Below are positions 1 to 7,654 of a stretch of DNA of 51,173 nucleotides, in pieces (within the stretch, counting starts at the first letter, position 1; each line of letters begins with the position of its first letter). The stretch spans positions 1 to 51,173 of the forward strand of contig JAJPZY010000060.1 in assembly GCA_021204085.1 (NCBI GenBank), written 5' to 3'. Position numbers and translations under genes: made by a program. Source of the stretch: Clostridiales bacterium (GTDB lineage: Bacteria > Bacillota > Clostridia > Lachnospirales > Lachnospiraceae). Below the pieces are notes generated by a model. It was not told the DNA's origin and made no database searches. It worked only from the letters and a program-made list of their open reading frames with translations.

Positions 1-1
1 T

Positions 2-289
2 ATCATAGAAGACCTAACATTTAAACTTTTACAGACTTTTTTTCATACTCCCGAAGAATCTGCACCGGATGGTTATCTGGTAGCCTCCGATGTGGAATTC
101 GAGGTCACCGATACCTGTGAAGTGCAGCATGTGGTCATGGTGGATGAAGCGAAATCTTCCATCCCGAAGACCGGTGATGAGAATGACTGGATGCTCTGGC
201 TTGTCCTTGCCCTGCTCGGTGCAGGTGCGGTGGGCACAAGCATCTTTGAAAAAGTACACAGAAGATGCAGAAACAGGAACAGACGGTAG
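2..289 (+). CDS. C-terminal part of an LPXTG-type, SpaA-like surface protein (5' partial)
   Basis: The reading frame is open from the first bases, so the start lies outside the window. The remaining 95 residues show the end of a SpaA/Cna-B-like beta domain (a SAPDGYLV stretch, typical of isopeptide-forming pilin repeats). A sortase motif, IPKTGDE, follows. Then come a hydrophobic segment of about 20 residues (WMLWLVLALLGAGAVGTSIF) and an Arg-rich tail. This is the standard cell-wall anchor. Surface adhesins sit at this place in related ICEs and are thought to help donor-recipient contact; that role is inference. A terminator follows directly. Confidence 0.8.
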   Translation: MIEDLTFKLLQTFFHTPEESAPDGYLVASDVEFEVTDTCEVQHVVMVDEAKSSIPKTGDENDWMLWLVLALLGAGAVGTSIFEKVHRRCRNRNRR

Positions 290-324
290 AATAAAGCGGC
301 AGTGATCTTGCCGCCAAAAATGAT

Positions 325-366
325 AGGGCGCTTACAGAACACACGGAATGTAAGCGCCCTGTTTTG
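325..366 (+). terminator. Rho-independent terminator after the surface protein
   Basis: Perfect 12-bp inverted repeat AGGGCGCTTACA (325-336) / TGTAAGCGCCCT (349-360) followed by GTTTTGG. It separates the surface-protein gene from the replication/transfer operon. Confidence 0.8.
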
Positions 367-407
367 GTAAAAATTAAAGATGATAAGAAAGTGATGGAGG
401 ATTACTG

Positions 408-563
408 ATGGTTGTAAAGATTATGATAACTGCACTTGTCGCGCTCTATGCCCTTATTGTATTCCCGCTGTATTGCTGTCTGTGTGCGGCATCCGCCGAA
501 GATGACTGGATGGAGCGGATGCGGGCAAAAGGCCAGACGTCAGATACTGGCGGGGAAGGATAA
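408..563 (+). CDS. Small single-pass membrane protein (51 aa), unknown function
   Basis: The ATG at 408 follows GGAGG at 396-400 with 7 nt spacing. The product is 51 residues: MVVK, then a hydrophobic helix (about residues 5-28, with several Cys near its end), then a short charged tail (DDWMERMRAKG). It ends four bases before the start of the initiator gene, so the two are probably co-transcribed. I do not recognise the family. The start signal and the tight spacing argue that it is real. Confidence 0.6.
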   Translation: MVVKIMITALVALYALIVFPLYCCLCAASAEDDWMERMRAKGQTSDTGGEG

Positions 564-566
564 AGA

Positions 567-1469
567 GTGGGTGCAACAGAGCGGGCACCCGCCCTGCCTT
601 ATTTTTATGGGGCACAGTCCGGGCAGTTTGCGTTTTACCGGATACCAAAGGCTCTCTTTTCGGAACCCTGTTTTTCCGGTCTCTCTACCGATGCGAAGCT
701 TCTCTATGGGTTGATGTTAGACCGCCTGCAGCTGTCGATAAAGAATGGATGGGTGGACGAGCATGGAAGGGCCTACATATATTACAAGCTTGAAAATATC
801 CAGAAGGATTTGGGCTGTGCGGATAAAAAAGCCACCTGCCTCCTTGCAGAACTGGATGCAAAATATGGGCTGATTGAACGCAGGCGGCTTGGGCAGGGAA
901 AGCCTACCGTGATCTATGTGAAGAATTTTGCAGGCGTGTTTGAATCGGAACGATATAAGAATCGTCAAAACAACGAGTCTGAAACCGTTAAAACAACGAG
1001 TCCAGACTCGTTATATTTACGGACAAATAATACTGAGGAGAGTAAGAATAAGGACAGTGAGACTGAGTCTATCTATCTTTCCGGGAAAGATGCGGATGAG
1101 ATGGAATCGTATGGGTTTTACCGGGATTTCTTTTACAAACAGCTGGAGTTTGGTGCCCTGCTTTTGGATTATCCCTATGAGAATGAGTTTTTGTATGAAA
1201 TCCTGTCGCTCCTGATCGAGACTGCTTGCAGCAAAAAGAAGATGATCCGCATCTGTGGGGAAGAGAAACCGTCACAGGTTGTAAGGAGCCAGCTGATGAA
1301 ACTGAACGCGGAACATATCCGGTATGTGATGCACTGTATGAAGGAGAATACATCGAAGGTGCGGAATATCAAGCAGTATCTGCTGGCAGCTTTGTATAAT
1401 GCCCCGATGACCATCCACAGTTATTATGGCACAGCGGTACGGCATGACTTATACGGCGGGCCTGAGTAA
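567..1469 (+). CDS. Replication initiator protein A (RepA_N-type, DUF6017-like)
   Basis: 300 aa, GTG start at 567 preceded by GGGAAGGA with about 6 nt spacing. Residues about 15-110 match the RepA_N initiator domain, a winged-helix domain (FYRIPKALF, LSTDAKLLYGLML, DRLQLS, LGCADKKATCLLAELDAKYGLIERRR). A low-complexity N/E/S/T linker follows, then a C-terminal helical domain (from about residue 175, YGFYRDFFYKQLEF) as in DUF6017 initiators. In RepA_N plasmids this protein binds iterons inside its own gene; here the linker DNA carries such repeats (963-1010). It probably drives replication of the excised circular ICE. It lies just upstream of pcfB and virD4 in one operon. Confidence 0.85.
   Translation: MGATERAPALPYFYGAQSGQFAFYRIPKALFSEPCFSGLSTDAKLLYGLMLDRLQLSIKNGWVDEHGRAYIYYKLENIQKDLGCADKKATCLLAELDAKYGLIERRRLGQGKPTVIYVKNFAGVFESERYKNRQNNESETVKTTSPDSLYLRTNNTEESKNKDSETESIYLSGKDADEMESYGFYRDFFYKQLEFGALLLDYPYENEFLYEILSLLIETACSKKKMIRICGEEKPSQVVRSQLMKLNAEHIRYVMHCMKENTSKVRNIKQYLLAALYNAPMTIHSYYGTAVRHDLYGGPE
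963..1010 (+). repeat. Candidate iterons/origin inside the initiator gene
   Basis: Two 17-bp direct copies, CGTCAAAACAACGAGTC (963-979) and CGTTAAAACAACGAGTC (986-1002), lie 23 bp apart, about two helical turns. The second merges into a perfect palindrome CGAGTC-CA-GACTCG (997-1010). They fall in the linker-coding part of the initiator gene, where RepA_N plasmids keep their origin. The origin role is inference. Confidence 0.5.
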
Positions 1470-1483
1470 GGGAGGTGAGGTAC

Positions 1484-2005
1484 TTGCAGGAAGAAGTCAA
1501 TGAAAAAACGATCTCTTTTGTGATTAAAGGCGGAAGGATATCGGCGGATATCTTAAAGGCTACGCTTCGGGTCTTTGTAAGGAGTACGGAGCGGATGAGA
1601 TACCGTGCTATTCAGAATGGACGCATGGAACAGGCTACAGATCAGGAAGGAAAGATTACCCATGGGAAACAGAGCTTAAAGAAGATGATGGAGGACGGGA
1701 GCCAGCTTACCAACATCGAGATTACGGATAACAATATCAAATCATTTGAGCGGGTGGCAAGGAAGTATGCGATAGATTACGGCCTTAAAAAAGACCGTTC
1801 TACTGACCCGCCGCGCTATCTGGTGTTTTTCCGTGCGAAAGATGTGGATGTGATGACGGCGGCGTTTAAAGAATATACAGGCCTTACCATGGAGAAACAG
1901 AAACGGGTTTCCATCCGTAAAAAACTGGCACTGGCGAAGGAACGTGCAGCGAAGAACCGAGAAAGGGAAAAAACAAGACAGAAAGATCGAGGGCAGGCAT
2001 TATGA
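1484..2005 (+). CDS. pcfB: PcfB family conjugation protein (DUF3801)
   Basis: About 173 aa. The frame is also open from a GTG at 1475, but the GGAGGTGAGG ribosome site (1471-1480) overlaps that codon. The TTG at 1484 is properly spaced and gives the usual N-terminus (M/L-QEEVNEKT). The protein is basic and ends in a Lys/Arg-rich coiled tail. PcfB proteins are accessory factors at the relaxosome/coupling-protein interface of Gram-positive conjugation systems; pcfB normally sits just before the VirD4 gene, as here. Its stop overlaps the virD4 start by 4 bases (ATGA), implying translational coupling. Confidence 0.8.
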   Translation: MQEEVNEKTISFVIKGGRISADILKATLRVFVRSTERMRYRAIQNGRMEQATDQEGKITHGKQSLKKMMEDGSQLTNIEITDNNIKSFERVARKYAIDYGLKKDRSTDPPRYLVFFRAKDVDVMTAAFKEYTGLTMEKQKRVSIRKKLALAKERAAKNREREKTRQKDRGQAL

Positions 2006-3120
2006 AGAAACAGAAAGGCATCCATTACAGGCGGGATGCTCCAAAGAAAACCAAATCAGACGAACGGACCGCCCGGCAAATCCGTGTCGCCAGCTTAAAA
2101 GCGGCGAAGATGATTAAAACAGGATTTTTTAATGCGGCCGGTATGGCCGGCGTGAAGTTAAAGGCTGTATCGTGGCCGGAGGTGATCGGGAGAAGCATTC
2201 CTTATATTCTGGTGTTTTATCTGACGGATAAGGGAGCGTGGCTCTATCGTCACTGTGTAGCGCCTTCTGCGGCAGAGCGGGTTTTGGTGATGGTTATAAA
2301 TTTCAATCTGGCATTTTCAAAACTGATGCCGAGCATGGTGCTTACCGACCTCACAGCCGGCGCGGTTGGCGCCATGATCTTAAAAGGCGTGGTTACATAC
2401 CGAAAAAAGAATGCGAAGAAATACCGGCAGGGACAGGAGTATGGTTCTGCGCGGTGGGGGACACCGAAGGATATCGCGCCGTTTATCGACCCGGTATTCG
2501 AAAATAACATTATCCTGACCAAAACGGAGCGGTTGACCATGAACGGCAGGCCGAAAAAACCCGAAGCTTGCGAGAAACAAAAATGTGATCGTCATCGGGG
2601 GCAGCGGATCCGGTAAGACCAGATTTTATGTGAAACCGAATCTGATGCAGATGGGTGAGAAGGTCTCATATGTGATCACAGACCCGAAAGGTACGATCAT
2701 CGTGGAGTGCGGGAAGATGCTCGTTGGCGGTGGTTATGTCATCAAGGTGCTGAATACCATTAATTTTTCCAAGTCGATGCACTATAACCCCTTCCGATAT
2801 ATCCGAAGTGAGAAGGATATCCTGAAACTGGTCAATACGATCATAGCCAATACGAGAGGTCAGGGCGAAAAGGCAACCGAGGACTTCTGGGTGATGGCGG
2901 AGCGGCTGCTCTACTGTGCGCTGATCGGATATATCTATTATGAAGCGCCGGAGGAAGAGCAGAATTTCACCACCCTGCTTGAGCTGATCAATGCGAGTGA
3001 AACCCGGGAGGATGATGAAGAATACAAAAACGCGGTGGATGAGCTGTTTGAGGAATTGGAAGAGCGTGACCTGAATCATTTTGCAGTGCGTCAGTACAAA
3101 AAATACAAGCTGGCCGCCGG
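2002..3120 (+). pseudogene. virD4: VirD4/TraG coupling protein, 5' part (frameshifted, cut by insertion)
   Basis: Encodes the N-terminal half of the type IV coupling protein: two hydrophobic segments (about residues 60-125), the family stretch YGSARWGTPKDI, and the Walker A site IGGSGSGKTRF. The frame changes near 2554-2559. A run of six A (CCG AAAAAA CCCG) moves translation out of frame. Removing one A restores an uninterrupted GRPKNP..NKNVIVIGGSGSGKT reading. Coding then continues to GG at 3119-3120, where the inserted element starts and adds a short foreign tail (DIKCR, stop at 3139). The 3' part is at 13691-14515. Removing the insert and one A gives a 646-residue protein, normal for this family. 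Confidence 0.9.
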
Positions 3121-3150
3121 TGATATAAAGTGTAGATAAGATTTTAGTAC
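3119..3150. other. Left attachment site of the IME
   Basis: The GG at 3119-3120 is the candidate 2-bp crossover core, lying in a conserved Gly codon of virD4. The 9-bp arm TTTTAGTAC (3142-3150) mirrors the arm at the right end at identical distance. Large serine recombinases use a 2-bp core flanked by inverted arms. The exact core is inferred. Confidence 0.7.
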
Positions 3151-3212
3151 ATACCGAAAAACCCTTGAAAATAAAGGAAATTTCGGTGTCCAGTAAAATC
3201 CTATCTACTTTT
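3131..3212 (+). terminator. Long imperfect hairpin with T-run at IME left end
   Basis: GTAGATAAGATTTTAGT (3132-3148) pairs with the complementary stretch around 3191-3208, 15 of 17 positions. The nested arms ACCGAAA (3153-3159) and TTTCGGT (3181-3187) pair perfectly. Eight or more T follow. It can act as a terminator shielding the recombinase gene from virD4 transcription. It also overlaps the left recombination arm. Confidence 0.6.
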
Positions 3213-3235
3213 TTTTGGGGAAGGAGGAATGCCAG

Positions 3236-5107
3236 ATGGGAAAGAAAAATCAGCAGCTAATCACTGCACTGTATGAGCGTCTCAGTCATGACGATAACCT
3301 GCAAGGTGAGAGTAACTCCATATCGAATCAAAAACGAGTGTTGGAGGACTTCGCACGGCAGCAGGGCTTCACGAATGTCCGGCACTATACGGATGACGGA
3401 ATCTCCGGCACCCGCTTCGACAGACCTGGCTTCCAGGCCATGATGGAGGACATCCAGGACGGAAAGGTGGCTGTCGCCTGCCTGAAGGACATGAGCCGTT
3501 TTGGGCGTGATTATCTCCAGGTTGGAACCTATATGGAGGTGATCCGTAAGGCCGGTGTCAGGCTGATAGCGCTGAATGACAACGTGGATACACTCAAAGG
3601 CGAGGACGAATTCACGCCGTTCCGCAATATCATGAATGAATGGTACGCACGGGACACCAGCAAGAAGATCAGATCGGCTTTTCAGGCGAGGAACATGGCC
3701 GGGAAACCGACTGCCAGCTCTCCGTCCTACGGTTATCTGAAATCGCCGGACAACAAAGACCAGTGGATTATCGACCCGGTAGCGGCACCGATTGTGAAGC
3801 GGATATTCCAGTTGTCGATGGAAGGGAAAGGCCCGTATCAGATTGCGAAAATTTTATCTGCGGATAAGGTCGAAATACCGGCTTATCATCAGCAGAAACT
3901 CGGCATTGGCCTCTGGCAAAGCAGGGAAATCAAAAATCCGTATAACTGGGGAAGCTCCACCATCGTTCACATTCTCGAAAATCCGGTCTATCTGGGGCAT
4001 ACCTGCAACTTCAAGACTAGGAAGCACTTCAAGGATAAGAAAAGCCACTACGTTGACCAGGACGAATGGACGATCATTGAGAACACGCACGAGGCAATCA
4101 TTGACCAGGACACTTTCGATAACGTCCAGCGTCTTCGGTCAAGTATTCGTCGGTATCCGGACGGCTGGGGCGAAACCCACCCTCTAAGCGGATTGATGTT
4201 CTGTGCAGACTGCGGAAGTGTGATGTATATCCACCGCATAAACAATGGCAAGAGAATACCGACCTTTGATTGTGCCGCTTATCATAAAACCCCGGTTGGA
4301 AGTGTTTGCCCATCAGCGCACAGAATCCACGCTTCCGTTGTCCTGACCCTTGTGAAAGAGACACTCAGGGAGATCGTGAAATTCTCATCGGAGGATGAAG
4401 CCGAGTTTAAGCGGCTTGTGGAGGAATCTATCGCGGCACAGCAGGACAATTCCATCAAAGAGAAGAAAGCACGGCTCACGGCCTGTTTGAAACGGCAGGA
4501 GGAACTGGAAGTACTGATCTGCAAAATCTATGAGGACAACGCACTCGGCAAGTTGCCGGATAAGCGTTATCAGATGTTGGACGCACAGTATGCCGGTGAA
4601 CAGGACACTCTTGAAAAGGAGATACGGGAACTGAAAGAGGCGGTTGCGAAATCGGAGAAACAGGAACACTCCGCTTCCAAGTTTATCGCCCTGGTTAAGA
4701 AATATCAGGACTTCGAGGAACTGACCACACCCATGCTGATCGAGTTTGTGGACAAGATACTGGTGCATGAGCGGGAAGTAAAAGGCAGAATAGACTCTCC
4801 GCAGACGATTGAGATTTATTTCAACTTCATCGGCAAATTCTCTGTACCACATGATGAAGCCGAGCCGACGCCGGAAGAAATCGAACTGGAACAGCGGAAA
4901 GAGCAAATCCGGCAGAAACGGCACGAGGAATATCTGAGAAGAAAGTCCACCGGCTGGCAGGCAACCTACTACTGGAAGAACAAGCGGGCGCTGAAAGAAA
5001 AACGGGACGCGGCAAAGGAGAAAATCCGAGCCGAGGACAGGGAGAACGGCATTTACTATCTCCCCAAACAAAAAGACAGTGACGAAGCAAAGGAGGCTGT
5101 ACAATGA
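3236..5107 (+). CDS. Large serine recombinase of the IME (TnpX/TndX-like)
   Basis: 623 aa; ATG at 3236 with AAGGAGG at 3221-3227. The N-terminal resolvase domain (about 1-150) has the catalytic serine at Ser17 (YERLSHDD) and the conserved blocks DDGISGTRFDRPGF and LKDMSRFGRDY. A recombinase domain follows (about 165-290), then a zinc ribbon (CADCG near residue 323, with further Cys/His) and a coiled-coil/DUF4368-like C-terminus. It should excise and integrate the element at a short target, with no need for host factors. It sits at the left end reading inward, the usual place in Tn4451-like elements. The next gene overlaps by 4 bases. Confidence 0.93.
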   Translation: MGKKNQQLITALYERLSHDDNLQGESNSISNQKRVLEDFARQQGFTNVRHYTDDGISGTRFDRPGFQAMMEDIQDGKVAVACLKDMSRFGRDYLQVGTYMEVIRKAGVRLIALNDNVDTLKGEDEFTPFRNIMNEWYARDTSKKIRSAFQARNMAGKPTASSPSYGYLKSPDNKDQWIIDPVAAPIVKRIFQLSMEGKGPYQIAKILSADKVEIPAYHQQKLGIGLWQSREIKNPYNWGSSTIVHILENPVYLGHTCNFKTRKHFKDKKSHYVDQDEWTIIENTHEAIIDQDTFDNVQRLRSSIRRYPDGWGETHPLSGLMFCADCGSVMYIHRINNGKRIPTFDCAAYHKTPVGSVCPSAHRIHASVVLTLVKETLREIVKFSSEDEAEFKRLVEESIAAQQDNSIKEKKARLTACLKRQEELEVLICKIYEDNALGKLPDKRYQMLDAQYAGEQDTLEKEIRELKEAVAKSEKQEHSASKFIALVKKYQDFEELTTPMLIEFVDKILVHEREVKGRIDSPQTIEIYFNFIGKFSVPHDEAEPTPEEIELEQRKEQIRQKRHEEYLRRKSTGWQATYYWKNKRALKEKRDAAKEKIRAEDRENGIYYLPKQKDSDEAKEAVQ

Positions 5108-5493
5108 ACGAATTAAAACCGAGAATCCATGACGACAGCAACGGCCTGGACTATATTCTTGTCGGGGACTATTACATCCCCGCCCTGAAGCTGGACGAGC
5201 GGGAAGAACACCGCCCCATCGGGAAATGGGGACGAATGCACCTTCGGTATCTGAAGGAACACCGACACATCACTTATGTGGAGCTGACATTCTCCGGCAG
5301 GATGGGAACCTACCTTGCGGACATCAATGAACAGGCACAGGCAAGGCTTGAGCTGCTCATTGACCAGATGAAAGAGGCCGAGGGAGTGACCGAAGATTTG
5401 AAGCGCCGCGACTGGTGGAAATGGGTGCAGATGATGGGGAATATCCAGAACCGGGCAGAGGAAATCGTTCTGGCCGAGATCGTATATCTGTAG
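5104..5493 (+). CDS. TnpV-like transposon-encoded protein
   Basis: 129 aa, start overlapping the recombinase stop (ATGA). It resembles TnpV of Tn4451-type elements: an N-terminal YYIPAL segment, an IGKWGRMHLRYLKEH block, GRMGTYLADINEQA, then WVQMMGNIQNRAEEIVLAEIVY at the end. The role of TnpV is not well defined; it is a small helical protein commonly next to a large serine recombinase. A clear homologue is encoded in an unusual overlapping position at 26720-27064. Confidence 0.75.
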   Translation: MNELKPRIHDDSNGLDYILVGDYYIPALKLDEREEHRPIGKWGRMHLRYLKEHRHITYVELTFSGRMGTYLADINEQAQARLELLIDQMKEAEGVTEDLKRRDWWKWVQMMGNIQNRAEEIVLAEIVYL

Positions 5494-5503
5494 GGAGGCG
5501 GCT

Positions 5504-5695
5504 ATGAGATACCGGATTGAATACGCAGACGGAAGGTGCTGCAATTACGCAAATAGCAGGAAAGACCTGCTTGAATAGCTGAAACTTTTGAAGGACGAGA
5601 CAATCACCGACATCCGAAAAGTTTATAAGAGCGGAGTCACCGACTCCGTGATGGAAACCTATAAACCTTATCTCAACAAGACTGGAGGGAACTGA
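5504..5695 (+). pseudogene. Small transposon protein (63 codons) interrupted by an in-frame TAG
   Basis: The ATG at 5504 has GGGAGGCGG just upstream. The frame reads MRYRIEYADGRCC..RKDLLE, then TAG (5576-5578), then continues in the same frame as LKLLKDETITDIRKVYKSG..NKTGGN to a TGA at 5693-5695. The part after TAG looks fully coding and lies tightly between its neighbours. I read it as one gene of 63 residues with a nonsense codon (from CAG or TGG by one base change). Family unknown to me. Confidence 0.6.
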
Positions 5696-5696
5696 G

Positions 5697-5987
5697 ATGA
5701 TTATGGAATTACTTTACAATGGGAAGATTTATCCGCAGGAGGCCATCATGTCGCAGGACGAGCGCTTCACGGAAGCTGAGGAAAAAGTGAACGAGTTGTT
5801 TGACGACCTGCACGACAGGCTGAACGACAAGGACAAAAAGCAGATTGAGGAAGTCCGGGACACGATGTATGAGAGCCAGAGCTACGCGGAGGAAGAACAC
5901 TTCCGCTACGGCCTTACCCTGGGAGTACTGTTAATGCAGGAAATTTATGAGGTGTACGGCGCGAGATATTTCAAGCCGGATATGTAA
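5697..5987 (+). CDS. Small acidic protein (DUF6809-like), unknown function
   Basis: 96 aa, ATG at 5697 with GGAGGG at 5684-5689. The protein is acidic and mostly helical (EAEEKVNELFDDLHDRLNDKDKKQIEEVRD) and has no membrane segment. Its shape fits the DUF6809 family of small proteins in Firmicutes mobile elements; that assignment is from memory of the pattern and is tentative. It lies in the compact operon running from the recombinase. Confidence 0.55.
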   Translation: MIMELLYNGKIYPQEAIMSQDERFTEAEEKVNELFDDLHDRLNDKDKKQIEEVRDTMYESQSYAEEEHFRYGLTLGVLLMQEIYEVYGARYFKPDM

Positions 5988-5999
5988 GGAGGAACGACC

Positions 6000-6302
6000 A
6001 TGACCCTGTTATTAAAGATACCGTTGAAGATTATCGCTCTGCCGATGGCGGTGATTGTGACTGTTGCGAAGTGGTTCGGCGTTTTCCTGACCAGCTTCGC
6101 CGGAGCAATCTTCTACATCTTTTCCGGCCTGTGCTTCTTATTGGCGATACTCAGTTACCTGATGGGTATCTGCACCGGGCGGGAAGCGGTCACGATACTG
6201 GTAACAGGGTTTGTGTCATTCACTCTCCCATTTGCTGCCGGTTGGCTGATCGGCAGGATCGCCGTACTGAATGAAATCCTCTGGGACTTCATTAAGTCCT
6301 GA
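6000..6302 (+). CDS. Small membrane protein (CD1845-like)
   Basis: 100 aa, ATG at 6000 preceded by AAGGAGG at 5987-5993. Two to three hydrophobic helices span most of the length (about residues 2-30, 32-60, 65-90). Short membrane proteins of this kind (the CD1845 type) recur in Clostridial mobile elements; their function is unknown. A hairpin with a T-run follows. Confidence 0.6.
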   Translation: MTLLLKIPLKIIALPMAVIVTVAKWFGVFLTSFAGAIFYIFSGLCFLLAILSYLMGICTGREAVTILVTGFVSFTLPFAAGWLIGRIAVLNEILWDFIKS

Positions 6303-6331
6303 CACAGAAAACTGAATACAGATCGAAAGGC

Positions 6332-6391
6332 CGTCTCTTGTATCACAGGAGGCGGTTTTTCCATACATAGGAACTGTCCGCGGCGGTTCCT
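6332..6391 (+). terminator. Terminator-like hairpins
   Basis: CCGTCTC / GAGGCGG (one wobble pair) followed by TTTTT near 6357-6361. A second hairpin then follows, with AGGAAC (6369-6374) and GTTCCT (6386-6391) arms. They end the recombinase operon before the gene at 6427. Confidence 0.5.
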
Positions 6392-6426
6392 AAATTTTTC
6401 ACATAATCGAAAGGAGACACTATATT

Positions 6427-7017
6427 ATGGAGTACTACTACAGATTCACCAACTACGAGAAGATGGCGCTGTGTGCGTTCGGCTGCCCGGACAAGGAACA
6501 GACCATCGACAACCTGAAGCTCGCAGCGTTGATTGCGGTTCAGGAGGAAACCCGTGCAAAGCTGGAACGGCTGGCAAACAGGCTGAAGGATGTGATGGTG
6601 TTTACCGCTAACTACAAGCACGACTTCTATCTCTGTGTTCATGAAATGGAACAGGGAATGATTCAGGAGGCACTGGATTATCAGGCAGCAACCGGCGATC
6701 TGGAAAACGGATGGCCCTGGAAAAATTACGGCATGGCGCAGCTTGTCAACGCTTTCTGCAACGAGGACTACTATCCTACCATGAACCGGCTGAGTATTCT
6801 TTCCAGTATCGCAGTCATGCCAGCGTTTGGCTCCATACTGACGGCAGTCATGATTACTGTCAGCAGTATTTACGAGGAAATGCCAGAGGAATACGAAAGT
6901 TACTTGAAACGGTGCCGGGAGATCGTCCGCCGCGGCGAGCTTCGCAAAAAGAAAGGCAAGGACAAGTACCGTCAGTATGTATGGCAGACACCATCCGTCA
7001 TGCCGGAATGGAAGTGA
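6427..7017 (+). CDS. Conserved-looking protein of unknown function (196 aa)
   Basis: ATG at 6427 with AAAGGAG at 6411-6417. The N-terminal half is hydrophilic and helical (MEYYYRFTNYEKMALCAFGC; EETRAKLERLANRLKDVM). The middle has aromatic residues (DLENGWPWKNYGM). A hydrophobic stretch (about residues 118-143, ILSSIAVMPAFGSILTAVMI) could be one membrane helix or a buried core. The C-terminus is basic (RRGELRKKKGKDKYR). I do not recognise the family. Confidence 0.6.
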   Translation: MEYYYRFTNYEKMALCAFGCPDKEQTIDNLKLAALIAVQEETRAKLERLANRLKDVMVFTANYKHDFYLCVHEMEQGMIQEALDYQAATGDLENGWPWKNYGMAQLVNAFCNEDYYPTMNRLSILSSIAVMPAFGSILTAVMITVSSIYEEMPEEYESYLKRCREIVRRGELRKKKGKDKYRQYVWQTPSVMPEWK

Positions 7018-7220
7018 TGCCTATAAGACCTGAAAACAGGCGAAAATCATTCGCCAATCGGCAAAACTGGCAAATTTGCGATTTTCAGCAGTCTCAGATG
7101 GATAACTCCTCATCCGGGGCTGCTTTAAATCGAAAATCGACGAAAACACCAATTCGCCAATCAGAGAAAATCGCCCGAAAATGACCCCTTAGAGAAAATT
7201 TTTGATTTTGGAGGTAGTTA
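7018..7220. repeat. AT-rich spacer with short direct and inverted repeats
   Basis: ATTCGCCAATC occurs at 7049-7059 and again at 7152-7162. GCGATTTTC (7078-7086) and GAAAATCGC (about 7166-7174) are inverted copies. CGAAAATC also recurs. No gene was found; possible protein-binding or origin region. Confidence 0.4.
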
Positions 7221-7523
7221 ATGTACAAGCTCACGAAAAGAGATAGAGACACAGAGATTTATTACAACCAGTCCAGCGACCCTATGCAGATACGCACGAA
7301 CGACCCGAAGTTGATTCGGAGGCTGAAAGGATTGAGCGAGGAATATCCGGAGCTGTGCAAGCTCGTTGAGGAAGATGAAATATGCGGCTCCTATTTCGAC
7401 GTAGATAAGCGCCGGATTAGTATCCAGGTGACAAGGCCATACTCAGAGGAACGCAGGAGGAAACAGAGTGAATGGGCGAAGGAGAATGGACTGAAGGGCA
7501 ACCAGAAAAAAGCACAATATTAG
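7221..7523 (+). CDS. Small hypothetical protein (100 aa)
   Basis: ATG at 7221 with TGGAGGT at 7209-7215. Hydrophilic protein (MYKLTKRDRDTEIYYNQ; RTNDPKLIRRLKGL; YFDVDKRRISIQVTRPYSEE) with a basic C-terminus. Such proteins recur in IMEs and may bind nucleic acid, but no known domain is visible. After it lies about 130 bp without a gene before the AT-rich cargo. Confidence 0.55.
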   Translation: MYKLTKRDRDTEIYYNQSSDPMQIRTNDPKLIRRLKGLSEEYPELCKLVEEDEICGSYFDVDKRRISIQVTRPYSEERRRKQSEWAKENGLKGNQKKAQY

Positions 7524-7654
7524 TGAAGTCTCCGATTGAGAAAGCAATTCAGTTATGGTATTATAGGCATTGAGACATTCAAAGCTGTCCGATATGATAC
7601 AGCAAAAACGAAGAATGTTTCTTGCGTATTGTAATGATGAGGGAGGAAAGAAAA

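Noticed and set aside
2551-2600. Programmed ribosomal frameshift in virD4
   Set aside because: The shift needed is +1, the A6 run is not in the phase of a classic slippery heptamer, and no stimulatory structure is obvious; mutation or homopolymer error is simpler.
4385-5104. Minus-strand open frame opposite the IME recombinase (239 codons)
   Set aside because: Antisense shadow of a clear recombinase C-terminus; no ribosome site or known motif.
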